Origin: Alistipes sp. CAG:435
GTDB taxonomy: Bacteria; Bacteroidota; Bacteroidia; Bacteroidales; UBA932
Reading direction: 5' to 3'
Assembly: GCA_000433355.1 (NCBI GenBank)
Contig: FR893179.1
Location: forward strand, 1 to 64,000
DNA: 64,000 nucleotides
Made by a program: the position numbers and the translations under genes. Below the pieces are notes generated by a model that worked only from the letters and a program-made list of their open reading frames with translations, ran no database searches and was not told where the DNA came from. Below, in pieces: positions 34,983-44,055 of this stretch (the stretch's first letter is position 1; every line of letters starts with the position of its first letter).

Positions 34983-35894
34983 ATGAAGATTTTGACGAAA
35001 CTGATGCAAGGACTTCTGAGGGTGATCTCGGCGCTTCCGCTGGGATTCCATTACGCGTGGGCGGGCTTCTTTGCCTGGCTGCTGCGTGATGTGATGCACT
35101 ATCGGCGTGATGTCGTGATGATCAACCTCTCCCGCGCTTTCCCTGACAAGAAATACAAGGAACTGAAGCAAATCTCCAATGCCTTCTACAAGCATTTCGG
35201 CGAGGTGATAGCCGAGACCATCTGGTTCGGCGGATGCCGCAATCCTGAAAGGCTGCACAGGAAACGTCTGGTTGAATATACCAACCTGGACACCGTGGAG
35301 GCCGCGCTTGCCGAGAGCCCCGGGGTTGTTGTCTTGAACAGCCATTTCGGCAACTGGGAACTAACCGGTGGCTGCCTGACTTACGACTACAGGCCGGACT
35401 CTGAGCGGTCAAAGATGGAGGCAAATGACATCATCGCCGTTTATAAGCCTTTGAGCAGCAAGATGTGGGACGAGATAATGCGGGTCAACCGCTGCGCTCC
35501 GGTTCTGCGTTACGGCTACACCGGTTACGTCAGTTCCGTGAACCTCCTGCGTTTCGCCTTGTCTCACAAGGAGGACAAGAAAATCTACATAATCCCGACC
35601 GACCAGTGCCCTTACCGGAACTCTACGGTGAATGACGTTGTGGACTTTATGCACCAGCCGACCCGGACGATGCTCGGCGGCGCGTCGATCGCCCACAAAC
35701 TGCACTACAGCGTCTTCTATATGAGCCTGATTCCGGTCTCCCGAGGCCACTACGAATGGACCTTCAAGGAAATATGCCGCGACGCCTCGACGATGACCCC
35801 TCACTCGATAATGCAGGAATATTACAGCCTGCTTCAGGCCGATCTGGAAAAACACCCGGAGAACTACCTCTGGACGCACAAAAGATGGAAATGA
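34983..35894 (+). CDS. LpxL/HtrB-like lysophospholipid (lipid A) acyltransferase
   Basis: The 303-residue protein has an N-terminal hydrophobic anchor (LRVISALPLGFHYAWAGFFA) and the family pattern VMINLSRAFPDKKYKELKQI. The catalytic HX4E motif is in VVLNSHFGNWELTGG, and YIIPTDQCPYRNSTVNDVVD and LTPHSIMQEY-type segments follow. These enzymes add secondary acyl chains to lipid A at the inner membrane. A DUF4831 gene follows after 10 bp and is probably co-transcribed. Confidence 0.9.
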   Translation: MKILTKLMQGLLRVISALPLGFHYAWAGFFAWLLRDVMHYRRDVVMINLSRAFPDKKYKELKQISNAFYKHFGEVIAETIWFGGCRNPERLHRKRLVEYTNLDTVEAALAESPGVVVLNSHFGNWELTGGCLTYDYRPDSERSKMEANDIIAVYKPLSSKMWDEIMRVNRCAPVLRYGYTGYVSSVNLLRFALSHKEDKKIYIIPTDQCPYRNSTVNDVVDFMHQPTRTMLGGASIAHKLHYSVFYMSLIPVSRGHYEWTFKEICRDASTMTPHSIMQEYYSLLQADLEKHPENYLWTHKRWK

Positions 35895-35904
35895 CAAAAA
35901 TTTT

Positions 35905-36942
35905 ATGAATATGAAGAATTACCGCACAGTATCGCTTCTCTGTCTGGCCGCCGCTTTGCTGCCAGAGGGAAGAATCTCGGCCCAGGATCCCGTAGGAACC
36001 GTTTCCTACGCCCTTCCTCAGACCACCATCACGATCGAGGTGGAGGCCGTCCGTGAATATTTCTATGCAGGCCCTTACGCCAAGTACGCCCAGAAATATC
36101 TTGGCGTTGACGCCCGTCAGGCAGACCAGACCACCTGCACGCTCAGCACGGTCCGTATGACCCCGTACATCGAGGCCGACCAGAATTTCCGCTACTATGT
36201 CAATCCGGACAAGGCCACGCAGTCTTTCCTTTCGCTTACCTCCCAGGGACTTATCGCGGTCAATGACGGAAGTTTCGGCGAGAGCGCCGAGTGGAGGTTC
36301 ACCACGCAGGCCGGGGCTGATTTCAACGGAAAGGGTGTAAGCTCCAACCTTACATCCGAGGCCGCCACGCTTTACCGTGGAGTCAAGGAGGACGCTTCCT
36401 ACAACCGCATCGCCGTGCAGCAGAATATGGTTGTCCAGAAGTCCCTTGAGCAGAGGGCCAAGGAGGCAGCCGACATGATATTCAATCTTCGTCAGAAAAG
36501 GGTTCAGATCGTCACAGGCGACACCGACGCCACTTACAGTGGTGAGGCTATGGGGGCGGCCCTCAAGGAAATCTCCGCTCTGGAGAAGGAATATATGTCC
36601 ATGTTCATCGGCTACAGCGATTTCCAGACCCAGAAACTCAAATGCGATGTCGTTCCTGTAAAGAACAGAAAGTCTCAGACCTACGTGGCGTTCAGAATCT
36701 CAGATACAGACGGAATCGTCTCGGCAGACAATATGTCCGGAAAACCTTACCTTTTGGAGATTGTCCCTCAGCCGATCGGAGAGGCTTCCGGCAAGGGTGC
36801 CCAAGCAAAGTCGAATGTGGCCATCTACAGGATTCCGGCCATCTGCACAGTCCGTCTTTCCGATGGAGTGACCTCGTTCCTTCAGGACAGGATGGCCATC
36901 TACCAGCTCGGGACCGAGGGCTATTTCCCGCTTTCAAAGTAA
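35905..36942 (+). CDS. DUF4831 family protein, secreted
   Basis: The 345-residue protein has a signal peptide (MKNYRTVSLLCLAAALLPEG) and the family core TVSYALPQTTITIEVEAVRE, YFYAGPYAKYAQKYLGVDAR, and AADMIFNLRQKRVQIVTGDT. It is typical of Bacteroidota DUF4831 proteins, predicted to be periplasmic and of unknown function. Either of two close Met codons (residues 1 and 3) may be the start. It probably shares a transcript with the LpxL-like gene. Confidence 0.85.
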   Translation: MNMKNYRTVSLLCLAAALLPEGRISAQDPVGTVSYALPQTTITIEVEAVREYFYAGPYAKYAQKYLGVDARQADQTTCTLSTVRMTPYIEADQNFRYYVNPDKATQSFLSLTSQGLIAVNDGSFGESAEWRFTTQAGADFNGKGVSSNLTSEAATLYRGVKEDASYNRIAVQQNMVVQKSLEQRAKEAADMIFNLRQKRVQIVTGDTDATYSGEAMGAALKEISALEKEYMSMFIGYSDFQTQKLKCDVVPVKNRKSQTYVAFRISDTDGIVSADNMSGKPYLLEIVPQPIGEASGKGAQAKSNVAIYRIPAICTVRLSDGVTSFLQDRMAIYQLGTEGYFPLSK

Positions 36943-37004
36943 TCCGGAAAAAATATTCAGCAAACATTAAAGAATACATATTCACATATTAATAGAATAA
37001 CGCT

Positions 37005-38462
37005 ATGACAATTAAAGATTTGCAGCCAAAGGCCGTTTGGGAGAACTTCTACGGCCTGACAAGGGTTCCTCGTCCTTCAAAGCACGAAGGCAAGGTTCAG
37101 GACTATCTCCTGGGCTGGGGAAAAGAACACGGTGTTGACGTGAAGAAGGACGACACCGGCAACATCATATTCACAGTTCCGGCCACTCCAGGCTACGAGA
37201 ACCGCAAGGGAGTGATAATGCAGGCCCACATGGACATGGTTCCGCAGAAGACCGCTGACACGAAGCACGACTTCCTCACTGATCCTATCGAGACCGAGAT
37301 AGACGGGGAGTGGGTGACCGCGAAGGGAACTACCCTCGGAGCCGACAACGGAATCGGAGTCGCTCTCGCTCTTTCCGTTCTTCAGGACAAGACTTTGAGG
37401 CACGGCCCGCTTGAGGCTCTCATCACCTACGATGAGGAGACCGGCATGACCGGAGCCAACTCGCTCAAGGCCGGAATATTAAAGGGAGACATTCTTCTGA
37501 ACCTTGACTCTGAGGAGGAAGGCGAGCTTTGCACCGGTTGCGCCGGTGGAGTTGACGGCGCGGCTGACTTCGCTTACAGAACATATAAGACTCCTGAAGG
37601 ATTCGTCGGCTACAAGATCACCGTCAAGGGACTCAAGGGCGGACACTCCGGAATGGACATTTCCCTCTTCAGGGGCAACGCCAACAAGATCATCTGCCGT
37701 CTTCTCGAAGCCGTAATCTCTGAATATGACGTGAAGGTCGCGTCCATCACCGGTGGATCCCTCCGCAACGCCATCCCGTTCGAGGCCGAGGCCGAGATTC
37801 TCGTCCCGTCAGCGGACTCCCGTAAGGTCAAGGCTCTCGTTGAGAAGAAGTTCGAGGAGTCCAAGTTCGAGTACCAGTACTCAGACCCGGAGATGATTCT
37901 CATCTATGAGAAGCAGAGCGCTCCGGCTGCCCGTTACATCAGCCCTAAGGTGATCGGCAAGGCTGTCAAGGCCATCCTTGCCTGCCCTCACGGAGTCCAG
38001 AGGATGAGCGACACTCTTCCTGGCCTGACCGAGACCTCTACCAATATGGCTATCGTCCGCACCCAGAAGGGACATCTCACGGTTCACTCCTTGACCCGCA
38101 GCTCGATCGACGCGGCCAAGATGTATCTCGCCGACTCGATCCGTTACGTATTTGAGCTCGCCGGCGCGAAATATTCGACATCAGGCGCTTACAGCGGTTG
38201 GGCTCCGAAACTCGGCACTCCGATGATCAAGGTTCTGGAGGACACCTTCAAGAGCCTCTTCGGAAAGGAACTCAAGATCACGGCCACCCACGGAGGACTT
38301 GAGTGCGCCATTATGGGAGCCAAGTATCCGAACTGGGAGATGGTTTCCATAGGACCTACCATCCTCTATCCTCACTCTCCGGACGAGCGCGTGAACATCG
38401 CTTCCGTCGCCGAGACCTGGAAGTTCCTCGTCGCCGTGCTTGAGAATATTCCTGAAAAGTAA
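37005..38462 (+). CDS. pepD: Aminoacyl-histidine dipeptidase (M20 peptidase)
   Basis: The 485-residue protein matches PepD. It begins IKDLQPKAVWENFYGLTRVP and has the zinc ligands in VIMQAHMDMVPQK, the bridging Asp in TLGADNGIGVALALSVL, the catalytic Glu pair in LITYDEETGMTGANSL, LNLDSEEEGELCTGCAGG, a lid domain (about 185-400) and the final HGGLECAIMG metal ligand. It cleaves carnosine-like and other Xaa-His dipeptides in the cytosol. This fits with the two POT peptide importers encoded elsewhere in the window. Confidence 0.94.
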   Translation: MTIKDLQPKAVWENFYGLTRVPRPSKHEGKVQDYLLGWGKEHGVDVKKDDTGNIIFTVPATPGYENRKGVIMQAHMDMVPQKTADTKHDFLTDPIETEIDGEWVTAKGTTLGADNGIGVALALSVLQDKTLRHGPLEALITYDEETGMTGANSLKAGILKGDILLNLDSEEEGELCTGCAGGVDGAADFAYRTYKTPEGFVGYKITVKGLKGGHSGMDISLFRGNANKIICRLLEAVISEYDVKVASITGGSLRNAIPFEAEAEILVPSADSRKVKALVEKKFEESKFEYQYSDPEMILIYEKQSAPAARYISPKVIGKAVKAILACPHGVQRMSDTLPGLTETSTNMAIVRTQKGHLTVHSLTRSSIDAAKMYLADSIRYVFELAGAKYSTSGAYSGWAPKLGTPMIKVLEDTFKSLFGKELKITATHGGLECAIMGAKYPNWEMVSIGPTILYPHSPDERVNIASVAETWKFLVAVLENIPEK

Positions 38463-38479
38463 TTTGTCTTGACCTCTAA

Positions 38480-38511
38480 TTTGCGAAAGTTGAGATAATT
38501 GACTATATTTG
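38480..38511 (+). promoter_or_regulatory. Bacteroidota-type promoter of the rpsF operon
   Basis: TTTG at 38480-38483 and TATATTTG at 38504-38511 are separated by 20 nt, a full match to the consensus. The rpsF ATG is 70 nt further on. The leader contains CAGTCCTTTTGGG and its complement CCCGAAAGGACTG, which could pair as the ribosomal-protein control hairpin known in front of rpsF operons. Confidence 0.75.
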
Positions 38512-38580
38512 CAGTCCTTTTGGGTTGGCATACGTCCCCGAAAGGACTGCAATTTATTTATTATTAAACAATTAAGTCAA

Positions 38581-38991
38581 ATGTTAAAACAGTACGAGAC
38601 CGTTTTCATCGCAACTCCCGTTTTGTCTGAACAACAGATGAAGGAAGCGGTTGCCAAGTACACAAAACTGATCGCCGACAATGGTGGCGAGGTAGTGTAC
38701 GAGGAGGACTGGGGACTTCGTCAGCTGGCATATCCAATCCAGCACAAGACCTCAGGATTCTATTATCTTATCCAGTTCAAGGCTGAGCCAAGCTTCATCG
38801 CCACCCTTGAGACCCAGTATTTCCGTGATGAGAGGATCATCAGGTTCCTTACCGTGGCTCTTGACAAGCACGCCGAGGCTTACGCCGCGAAGAGAAGGGA
38901 GAACAGGAACAAGCCTGCCGCTCCTAAGGCTGAGGAGACTCCTGCCGAGGCTCCGGTAGCCGCTGAAGAGAAAACAGAGGAAAACGCATAA
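38581..38991 (+). CDS. rpsF: 30S ribosomal protein S6
   Basis: The 136-residue protein from ATG 38581 (MLKQYETVFIATPVLSEQQM) has the S6 fold, with VVYEEDWGLRQLAYPIQHKT and GFYYLIQFKAEP. A C-terminal extension rich in Lys, Ala and Glu (PAAPKAEETPAEAPVAAEEK) is longer than in E. coli but common in Bacteroidota. An upstream in-frame ATG at 38509 overlaps the promoter and is rejected. It is the first gene of rpsF-rpsR-rplI. Confidence 0.97.
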   Translation: MLKQYETVFIATPVLSEQQMKEAVAKYTKLIADNGGEVVYEEDWGLRQLAYPIQHKTSGFYYLIQFKAEPSFIATLETQYFRDERIIRFLTVALDKHAEAYAAKRRENRNKPAAPKAEETPAEAPVAAEEKTEENA

Positions 38992-39008
38992 TCAAGGAGG
39001 AATGAATT

Positions 39009-39287
39009 ATGGCACAGAATGACGCACAGAACGCAGGAATCCGCTATCTCAATCCTCCTACAGTAGAGGTTAGGAAGAAGAAGTACTGCCGTTTCAAGAA
39101 GGCAGGTATCAAGTATGTTGATTACAAGGACGCTGAGTTCCTTAAGAAGTTCCTCAACGAGCAGGGTAAGATTCTCCCTCGCCGTATCACCGGTACTTCT
39201 CTGAAGTTCCAGAGGAAAGTCGCTCAGGCAGTGAAGAGGGCTCGTTCCCTTGCTCTGCTTCCTTATGTAACTGACCTTCTTAAATAA
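39009..39287 (+). CDS. rpsR: 30S ribosomal protein S18
   Basis: The 92-residue protein has the S18 core KKKYCRFKKAGIKYVDYKDA, LNEQGKILPRRITGTSLKFQ, and RKVAQAVKRARSLALLPYVT. It partners S6 on the 30S platform. The start lies 17 bp after rpsF, with the purine run AAGGAGGA upstream. Confidence 0.98.
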   Translation: MAQNDAQNAGIRYLNPPTVEVRKKKYCRFKKAGIKYVDYKDAEFLKKFLNEQGKILPRRITGTSLKFQRKVAQAVKRARSLALLPYVTDLLK

Positions 39288-39302
39288 TAGGAGAGCGAGA
39301 TT

Positions 39303-39746
39303 ATGAAGATCATTTTGAAGAAAGAAGTTGCCAATCTCGGCGAGGCCGGAGATGTGGTAGAGGTAAAGTCAGGTTACGGCCGCAACTACCTTATCCCTCA
39401 GGGATTCGCTTGCGCCGCCACTCAGTCCGCTCTTAAGCAGCTTGAGGAGACAAAGCGCCAGAGGGCTCACAAAGAGGCCAAGCTTATCGCTGACGCCGAG
39501 GCTCTCGCAGCCAAGATCGAGGCCACACCTGTCAAGGTGGCCGTAAAGGTCAGCGAGTCCGGCAAGATCTACGGTTCTGTCACTACAGCTCAGATCGAAG
39601 AGGCTCTCAAGGCCGCTGGTGTAGAGGTTGACAAGAAGAACATCACCCTCGGTGAGATCAAGACCGTAGGCGAGTACGAAGGCACTGTCAAGTGCTACAA
39701 GGCTGTCAAGGCCACCGTAAAGGTAACCGTTGAGGCCGAGGCCTAA
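39303..39746 (+). CDS. rplI: 50S ribosomal protein L9
   Basis: The 147-residue protein has the L9 N-terminal domain (MKIILKKEVANLGEAGDVVE, VKSGYGRNYLIPQGFA), the long connecting helix (residues about 45-75) and the C-terminal domain KIYGSVTTAQIEEALKAAGV. It ends the rpsF-rpsR-rplI operon, 15 bp after rpsR; a strong terminator follows at 39789. Confidence 0.98.
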   Translation: MKIILKKEVANLGEAGDVVEVKSGYGRNYLIPQGFACAATQSALKQLEETKRQRAHKEAKLIADAEALAAKIEATPVKVAVKVSESGKIYGSVTTAQIEEALKAAGVEVDKKNITLGEIKTVGEYEGTVKCYKAVKATVKVTVEAEA

Positions 39747-39788
39747 TCCCAAGTTTATGTGAAGCCGATTTTGGCTGACAATATTTTA

Positions 39789-39815
39789 GACCGCAGATTT
39801 CCTGCGGTCTTTTTT
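39789..39815 (+). terminator. Intrinsic terminator of the rpsF operon
   Basis: GACCGCAG (39789-39796), loop ATTTC, CTGCGGTC (39802-39809) and six T residues. This is a textbook Rho-independent terminator 43 bp after the rplI stop. Confidence 0.93.
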
Positions 39816-40323
39816 CGTCTCTCTTTAGCAACGAAATCACGTTAAAATGTTGCCACGGATCTCTTCTTAACCTTCTCGGGCAACGCTCGGGGCCCAGAAA
39901 GCGCAGAGTTGCACAAAATTGCTTCCGTCGCATTGCTTTTTATCTCTGACGGGGGCATATATATCGCAAAATGTTCTCGACGAGGTGGTACTTATCTTTG
40001 AGAAACAGTCTCGATTGACTAACAATGTGTTACAAATTATTGCTAGTCATGGCAGGAGAGCAACGTTTTGTAACTTATTTATTAATAGGATTTTATCAAT
40101 TATAGCCGTGTGAGAGACGTCTCTGAACGGTAACGATTTATGGCGTTTTTGTTGCTTAAGAGGTATTTCATGCTCTTTTCGGCAACGTTTTGTGGGTGAA
40201 GTGTTACCCAGGAGTGCGAGTTCAAAGAATGATGGCATATTCATAGATGCGAAGGGCAATGGAGGCGGAATATTCCGGCACTTGAATATTCATTAGCATA
40301 TTCATTAACCTTTAGAGGAAAGG
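39816..40323. other. Intergenic region upstream of glpK, no gene recognised
   Basis: About 510 bp of mixed composition with only implausible short frames. The end (40231-40306) holds a dense group of five GAATAT/ATATTC hexamer sites, two of them palindromic GAATATTC. An inverted repeat AACCTTT-agagg-AAAGGTT (40307-40325) abuts the glpK -33 box. A regulatory role for the last part is likely; the first part shows nothing. Confidence 0.5.
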
Positions 40324-40366
40324 TTGGAGTTGAAAGGAAATTTTTTTTACTTTTGTTTGGACAAAC
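40324..40366 (+). promoter_or_regulatory. glpK promoter with flanking inverted repeats
   Basis: TTG (40324-40326) and TACTTTTG (40348-40355) are 21 nt apart. The perfect palindrome GTTTG-GA-CAAAC (40355-40366) covers the expected transcription start, and AACCTTT/AAAGGTT (40307-40325) touches the -33 box. Both positions suit a repressor responding to glycerol or glycerol-3-phosphate; the regulator is unknown. The leader to ATG 40453 is about 90 nt. Confidence 0.55.
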
Positions 40367-40446
40367 TGCCATGATGGAATCGTTTGTCTGCTTGCTTTCC
40401 AGGCAGGCGTGACCAGGATTATTAACACGTTAATGAAGATTAGTTC

Positions 40447-41934
40447 TTGAATATGAAAGAATACATCATCGCCCTGGATCAGGGCACGAGCTCGTCAAGA
40501 GCCATTGTTTTCAATAAGAGGGGCGAGGCTATGGCTGTTCGCCAGAAGGAATTCACACAGCATTTCCCGAAGCCGGGGATGGTGGAGCACGATCCGATGG
40601 AGATCTGGGCCACCGAATATGCGATGATGACTGAGGCGGTCACATCGCTTGGACTTGGGGGAGCGGACATCGCCGCCATCGGAATCACCAACCAGCGCGA
40701 GACCACTATCGTGTGGGACGCCGAGACAGGAAAACCTGTTTATAATGCCATCGTGTGGCAGGATAGAAGGACTTCTGAATATTGCGACTCGCTCAAGGCC
40801 GTGGGAGTGACGGATATGATCCGCCGCAAGACCGGCCTCATCATCGACGCTTATTTCTCCGGAACGAAGATACGCTGGATCCTTGAGAATGTACCGGGAG
40901 CCCGTGAGCGTGCCGAGCAGGGAAAGCTTCGCTTCGGTACAGTGGACAGTTGGCTGGTGTGGAACCTGACCGGCGGACACGAACACATCACGGACGTGAG
41001 CAACGCCTCCCGTACGATGCTGTTCAACATCAACACACTGGAATGGGATGAAGAACTTCTTGATCTTATGAATATTCCCGCATCGATGATGCCGCAGGTC
41101 AAATCCTCATCGGAAGTTTATGGAGAGACTGATCTTTTAGGCGGAAACGTTCCTGTCGCGGGAATAGCCGGTGACCAGCAGGCCGCCCTGTTCGGTCAGA
41201 TGTGCACCGAGCCGGGATCCGTCAAGAACACTTACGGCACAGGTTGTTTCTTGCTGATGAACACAGGTGAGAAGCCGATAATGTCTAAGAACAACCTTCT
41301 CGCCACCATCGCGTGGAAGATCGGCGACAAGGTGAACTATGCCCTTGAAGGGTCTATATTCGTTGCCGGCTCTGTCGTTCAATGGCTTCGTGACGGCCTT
41401 GGAATCATCAAGAGTTCATCTGAGGTTGAGACTCTTGCGGCCTCTGTACCGGACAATGGTGGAGTCTATATGGTGCCTGCGTTGACGGGACTTGGTGCTC
41501 CGTACTGGGATCAGTATGCTAAAGGCGGGATATTCGGAATAACCCGTGGAACCACGGCGGCACACATCGCCAGAGCGGCTCTTGAAGGCATCGCATTCCA
41601 GACAATGGACATTGTCTCGGCTATGGAGAAGGATTCCGGAATCCATCTCGGGGAATTAAAAGTGGATGGCGGCGCGTCCCGCAACAACCTTATGATGCAG
41701 TTCCAGTCCGACATCCTTGGCGCCAAAGTCATAAGGCCTAAAGTGACCGAGACGACGGCTCTCGGTGCGGCTTACCTTGCCGGGCTGGCTGTCGGCTTCT
41801 GGGAGAGCCTTGATGATGTGAAGAAGCAATGGGAGGCAGACAGCGTCTTCACTCCTTCGATGGATGAGGATGCCGTCAAGGCGGCCAAAGCCGGATGGGC
41901 CGACGCTATCGGACGAACATTAACCAAGAAGTAG
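40447..41934 (+). CDS. glpK: Glycerol kinase
   Basis: The 495-residue protein is a FGGY-family kinase: IIALDQGTSSSRAIVFNKRG at the N-terminus, GITNQRETTIVWDAETGKPV, AIVWQDRRTSEYCDSL, then VAGIAGDQQAALFGQMC, YMVPALTGLGAPYWDQYAKG, and the FGGY C-terminal signature ELKVDGGASRNNLMMQFQSD. It phosphorylates glycerol to glycerol-3-phosphate. A second Met (residue 3) is equally possible as start. An aquaporin gene follows after 8 bp, forming the usual glycerol uptake pair. Confidence 0.97.
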   Translation: MNMKEYIIALDQGTSSSRAIVFNKRGEAMAVRQKEFTQHFPKPGMVEHDPMEIWATEYAMMTEAVTSLGLGGADIAAIGITNQRETTIVWDAETGKPVYNAIVWQDRRTSEYCDSLKAVGVTDMIRRKTGLIIDAYFSGTKIRWILENVPGARERAEQGKLRFGTVDSWLVWNLTGGHEHITDVSNASRTMLFNINTLEWDEELLDLMNIPASMMPQVKSSSEVYGETDLLGGNVPVAGIAGDQQAALFGQMCTEPGSVKNTYGTGCFLLMNTGEKPIMSKNNLLATIAWKIGDKVNYALEGSIFVAGSVVQWLRDGLGIIKSSSEVETLAASVPDNGGVYMVPALTGLGAPYWDQYAKGGIFGITRGTTAAHIARAALEGIAFQTMDIVSAMEKDSGIHLGELKVDGGASRNNLMMQFQSDILGAKVIRPKVTETTALGAAYLAGLAVGFWESLDDVKKQWEADSVFTPSMDEDAVKAAKAGWADAIGRTLTKK

Positions 41935-41942
41935 TGAATATT

Positions 41943-42665
41943 ATGAATCCATATTTCGCCGAGTTTCTCGGCACACTTGTACTAATCCTTATGGGTGACG
42001 GAGTCTGCGCCTGCTCCAGTCTTGAGAAATCCAAAGGCAAGGGCGCCGGTTGGGTAGTGATAACCTTGGCGTGGGGCTTTGCCGTGATGTGCGGAGTTTT
42101 CATTGCGGGACCATATTCAGGTGCGCATCTCAATCCTGCCGTGGCAATCGGTCTGGCGGTGGCGGGCTCGTTCCCTTGGGCTTCGGCTCTTGGCTACATC
42201 ATCGCCCAGATGCTCGGTGGCTTCTGCGGCGCCGCCCTTGTTTGGGCTTTCTATAAAGACCATTTTGATGCTACGGACGATCCGGACACGAAACTCGGTA
42301 CATTCTGCACGATGCCGGCCATCTACAATCCGGCGAGGAACTTCTTCTGCGAGTTCGTCGGAACCTGGCTGCTGGTGTTCTGCATCCTGATGTTCTCCGT
42401 TAGTGGCAACACCTCGGAAGTCGGCCTTGGCGCGAGCGGCTCGTTCCCTGTCACAATGCTCATTATGGCGATCGGTATGTCCCTTGGAGGTGCGACAGGC
42501 TACGCGATCAATCCGGCAAGGGATCTTGCCCCGCGTATCGCCCATGCCGTTCTTCCTTTCAAGAGCCCTAAGCGTGACAGCGGCTGGAACTACAGCTGGG
42601 TTCCTGTCCTCGGCCCGATCGCCGGAGCCGCGTTCGCCGCTCTGTGTTTTATCTTGATATTCTGA
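41943..42665 (+). CDS. glpF: Aquaglyceroporin (glycerol facilitator)
   Basis: 240 residues from ATG 41943 (MNPYFAEFLGTLVLILMGDG) with six hydrophobic segments and two pore loops: GAHLNPAVAIGLAVAGS and YAINPARDLAPRI. The Asp after the second NPAR is the hallmark of glycerol-conducting rather than water-only channels. It works with GlpK, which traps entering glycerol as its phosphate. A frame from 41895 overlaps glpK and is rejected. Confidence 0.94.
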   Translation: MNPYFAEFLGTLVLILMGDGVCACSSLEKSKGKGAGWVVITLAWGFAVMCGVFIAGPYSGAHLNPAVAIGLAVAGSFPWASALGYIIAQMLGGFCGAALVWAFYKDHFDATDDPDTKLGTFCTMPAIYNPARNFFCEFVGTWLLVFCILMFSVSGNTSEVGLGASGSFPVTMLIMAIGMSLGGATGYAINPARDLAPRIAHAVLPFKSPKRDSGWNYSWVPVLGPIAGAAFAALCFILIF

Positions 42666-42673
42666 CGTTATAT

Positions 42674-42721
42674 GGTTGGTGAGCCTGCGGTGCACTGAGC
42701 TGCCGAAGTGTCGAACCTACC
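42674..42721. repeat. Intergenic REP-like element
   Basis: A 48-bp element starts GGTTGGTGAGCCTG, identical for 14 bp to the copy inside the ABC-F gene, and ends GTGTCGAACCTACC, so its ends are imperfect inverted repeats. It lies 9 bp after the glpF stop and could act as a transcript-end hairpin. Confidence 0.6.
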
Positions 42722-42753
42722 GTATAAACAGCTTCTAAACATTAGGTCATATT

Positions 42754-43965
42754 ATGAGACAACATATTCATAAATTGTTTTGTCTGGCGGCAATGGTTAT
42801 GCTCGCGTCCGCCATGGCTCCGGACGCTTCCGCGCAGCAGGCGCTTTGGAGCGGGGCGCAGGTGGTGTCCCCTCAAATCAATGAAGACAACACGGTGACT
42901 TTCAGGTACTCCGGCTCTAATGTCATAAGGGTCCAGGTGACCGGCGACTTTCTGCCGCCACAGAAAATCAGCACTCCGAACGGCGAGTTCGAGGTTCCGG
43001 GCATCGCTGAACTGACACAGAATCAGAACGGTGTCTGGGAATATACCAGCGCCCCTCTTGAGCCGGAGCTTTACAGCTACTCCTTCATAGTGAACGGCCA
43101 GCGTATGAACGACCCGTCGAATGTCTATCAGATAAGGGATGTGGCCACGGTCACGAGCATATCCATTGTCGGCGGCGGACAGGCTGACCTTTACAAAGTC
43201 AGTGACGTGCCGCACGGGACGGTGTCAAAGGTTTGGTATGGCAGCCCTTCGCTTGGAATGAGGCGCAGGATGACGGTCTATACTCCGGCCGGCTATGAGG
43301 AAAGCGGCAGGATCAGATACCCTGTGCTTTATCTTTTGCACGGAATGGGTGGGGACGAGCAGGCGTGGATGGAGCTCGGCCGCGCCTCCCAAATCCTTGA
43401 CAACCTCATCGCGCAAGGCAAGGCGAAGCCGATGATCGTGGTGATGCCGAACGGCAACGCCTCGCAGGAGGCCGCCCCGGGCGAGACTTCCAACGGCCTC
43501 GTCCAGCCACAGTTCAACCTTCCGAAGACAATGGACGGCACCTACGAAACCTCCTTCCCTGAAATCATTGAATATGTTGACTCCCACTATCGTACAATCC
43601 GCAAAAAGGAGGGACGAGCGATAGCCGGACTGTCGATGGGCGGGTTCCATTCCCTCCACATCTCAAAGGAATATCCCGGCACATTCTCGTACATAGGCCT
43701 GTTCTCCGCCGCCATATTCCCGGAAAAGGACTCTCCTGTCTATGAGGACTTTGACGGCAAACTGGCGAGGCTTTTCGCCACCAAACCATCACTTTTCTGG
43801 ATCGGCATCGGAAAGGATGACTTTCTCTACCAGGCCAACTCCGACTTCCGCAAGAAACTCGATGACGCTGGTTATGACTATTCCTACGTAGAGTCCGACG
43901 GCGGCCACATCTGGCGCAACTGGCGCATCTACCTCAGCCGGTTCGTCCCGCTGCTGTTCAAATGA
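42754..43965 (+). CDS. Secreted esterase with N-terminal glycogen-binding-like domain
   Basis: The 403-residue protein has a signal peptide (to about residue 25, DASAQQ). An immunoglobulin-like CBM48/E-set domain follows (about 30-140, VTFRYSGSNVIRVQVTGDFL). The alpha/beta-hydrolase domain of the esterase D/feruloyl esterase type (about 150-400) has YPVLYLLHGMGGDEQAWMEL, the nucleophile in GRAIAGLSMGGFHSLHISKE, the acid near IGIGKDDFLY and the His in ESDGGHIWRNWRIYL. Such enzymes remove acetyl or feruloyl groups from plant polysaccharides; the substrate here is unknown. Confidence 0.88.
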   Translation: MRQHIHKLFCLAAMVMLASAMAPDASAQQALWSGAQVVSPQINEDNTVTFRYSGSNVIRVQVTGDFLPPQKISTPNGEFEVPGIAELTQNQNGVWEYTSAPLEPELYSYSFIVNGQRMNDPSNVYQIRDVATVTSISIVGGGQADLYKVSDVPHGTVSKVWYGSPSLGMRRRMTVYTPAGYEESGRIRYPVLYLLHGMGGDEQAWMELGRASQILDNLIAQGKAKPMIVVMPNGNASQEAAPGETSNGLVQPQFNLPKTMDGTYETSFPEIIEYVDSHYRTIRKKEGRAIAGLSMGGFHSLHISKEYPGTFSYIGLFSAAIFPEKDSPVYEDFDGKLARLFATKPSLFWIGIGKDDFLYQANSDFRKKLDDAGYDYSYVESDGGHIWRNWRIYLSRFVPLLFK

Positions 43966-44055
43966 CAAACCATCTTGAAGTGAATCATGCCTATGGACTC
44001 AGCCATAGAAATCAGGCTGAGCCTCTATATTGCTGAAATGTAACAAACAACGAAT

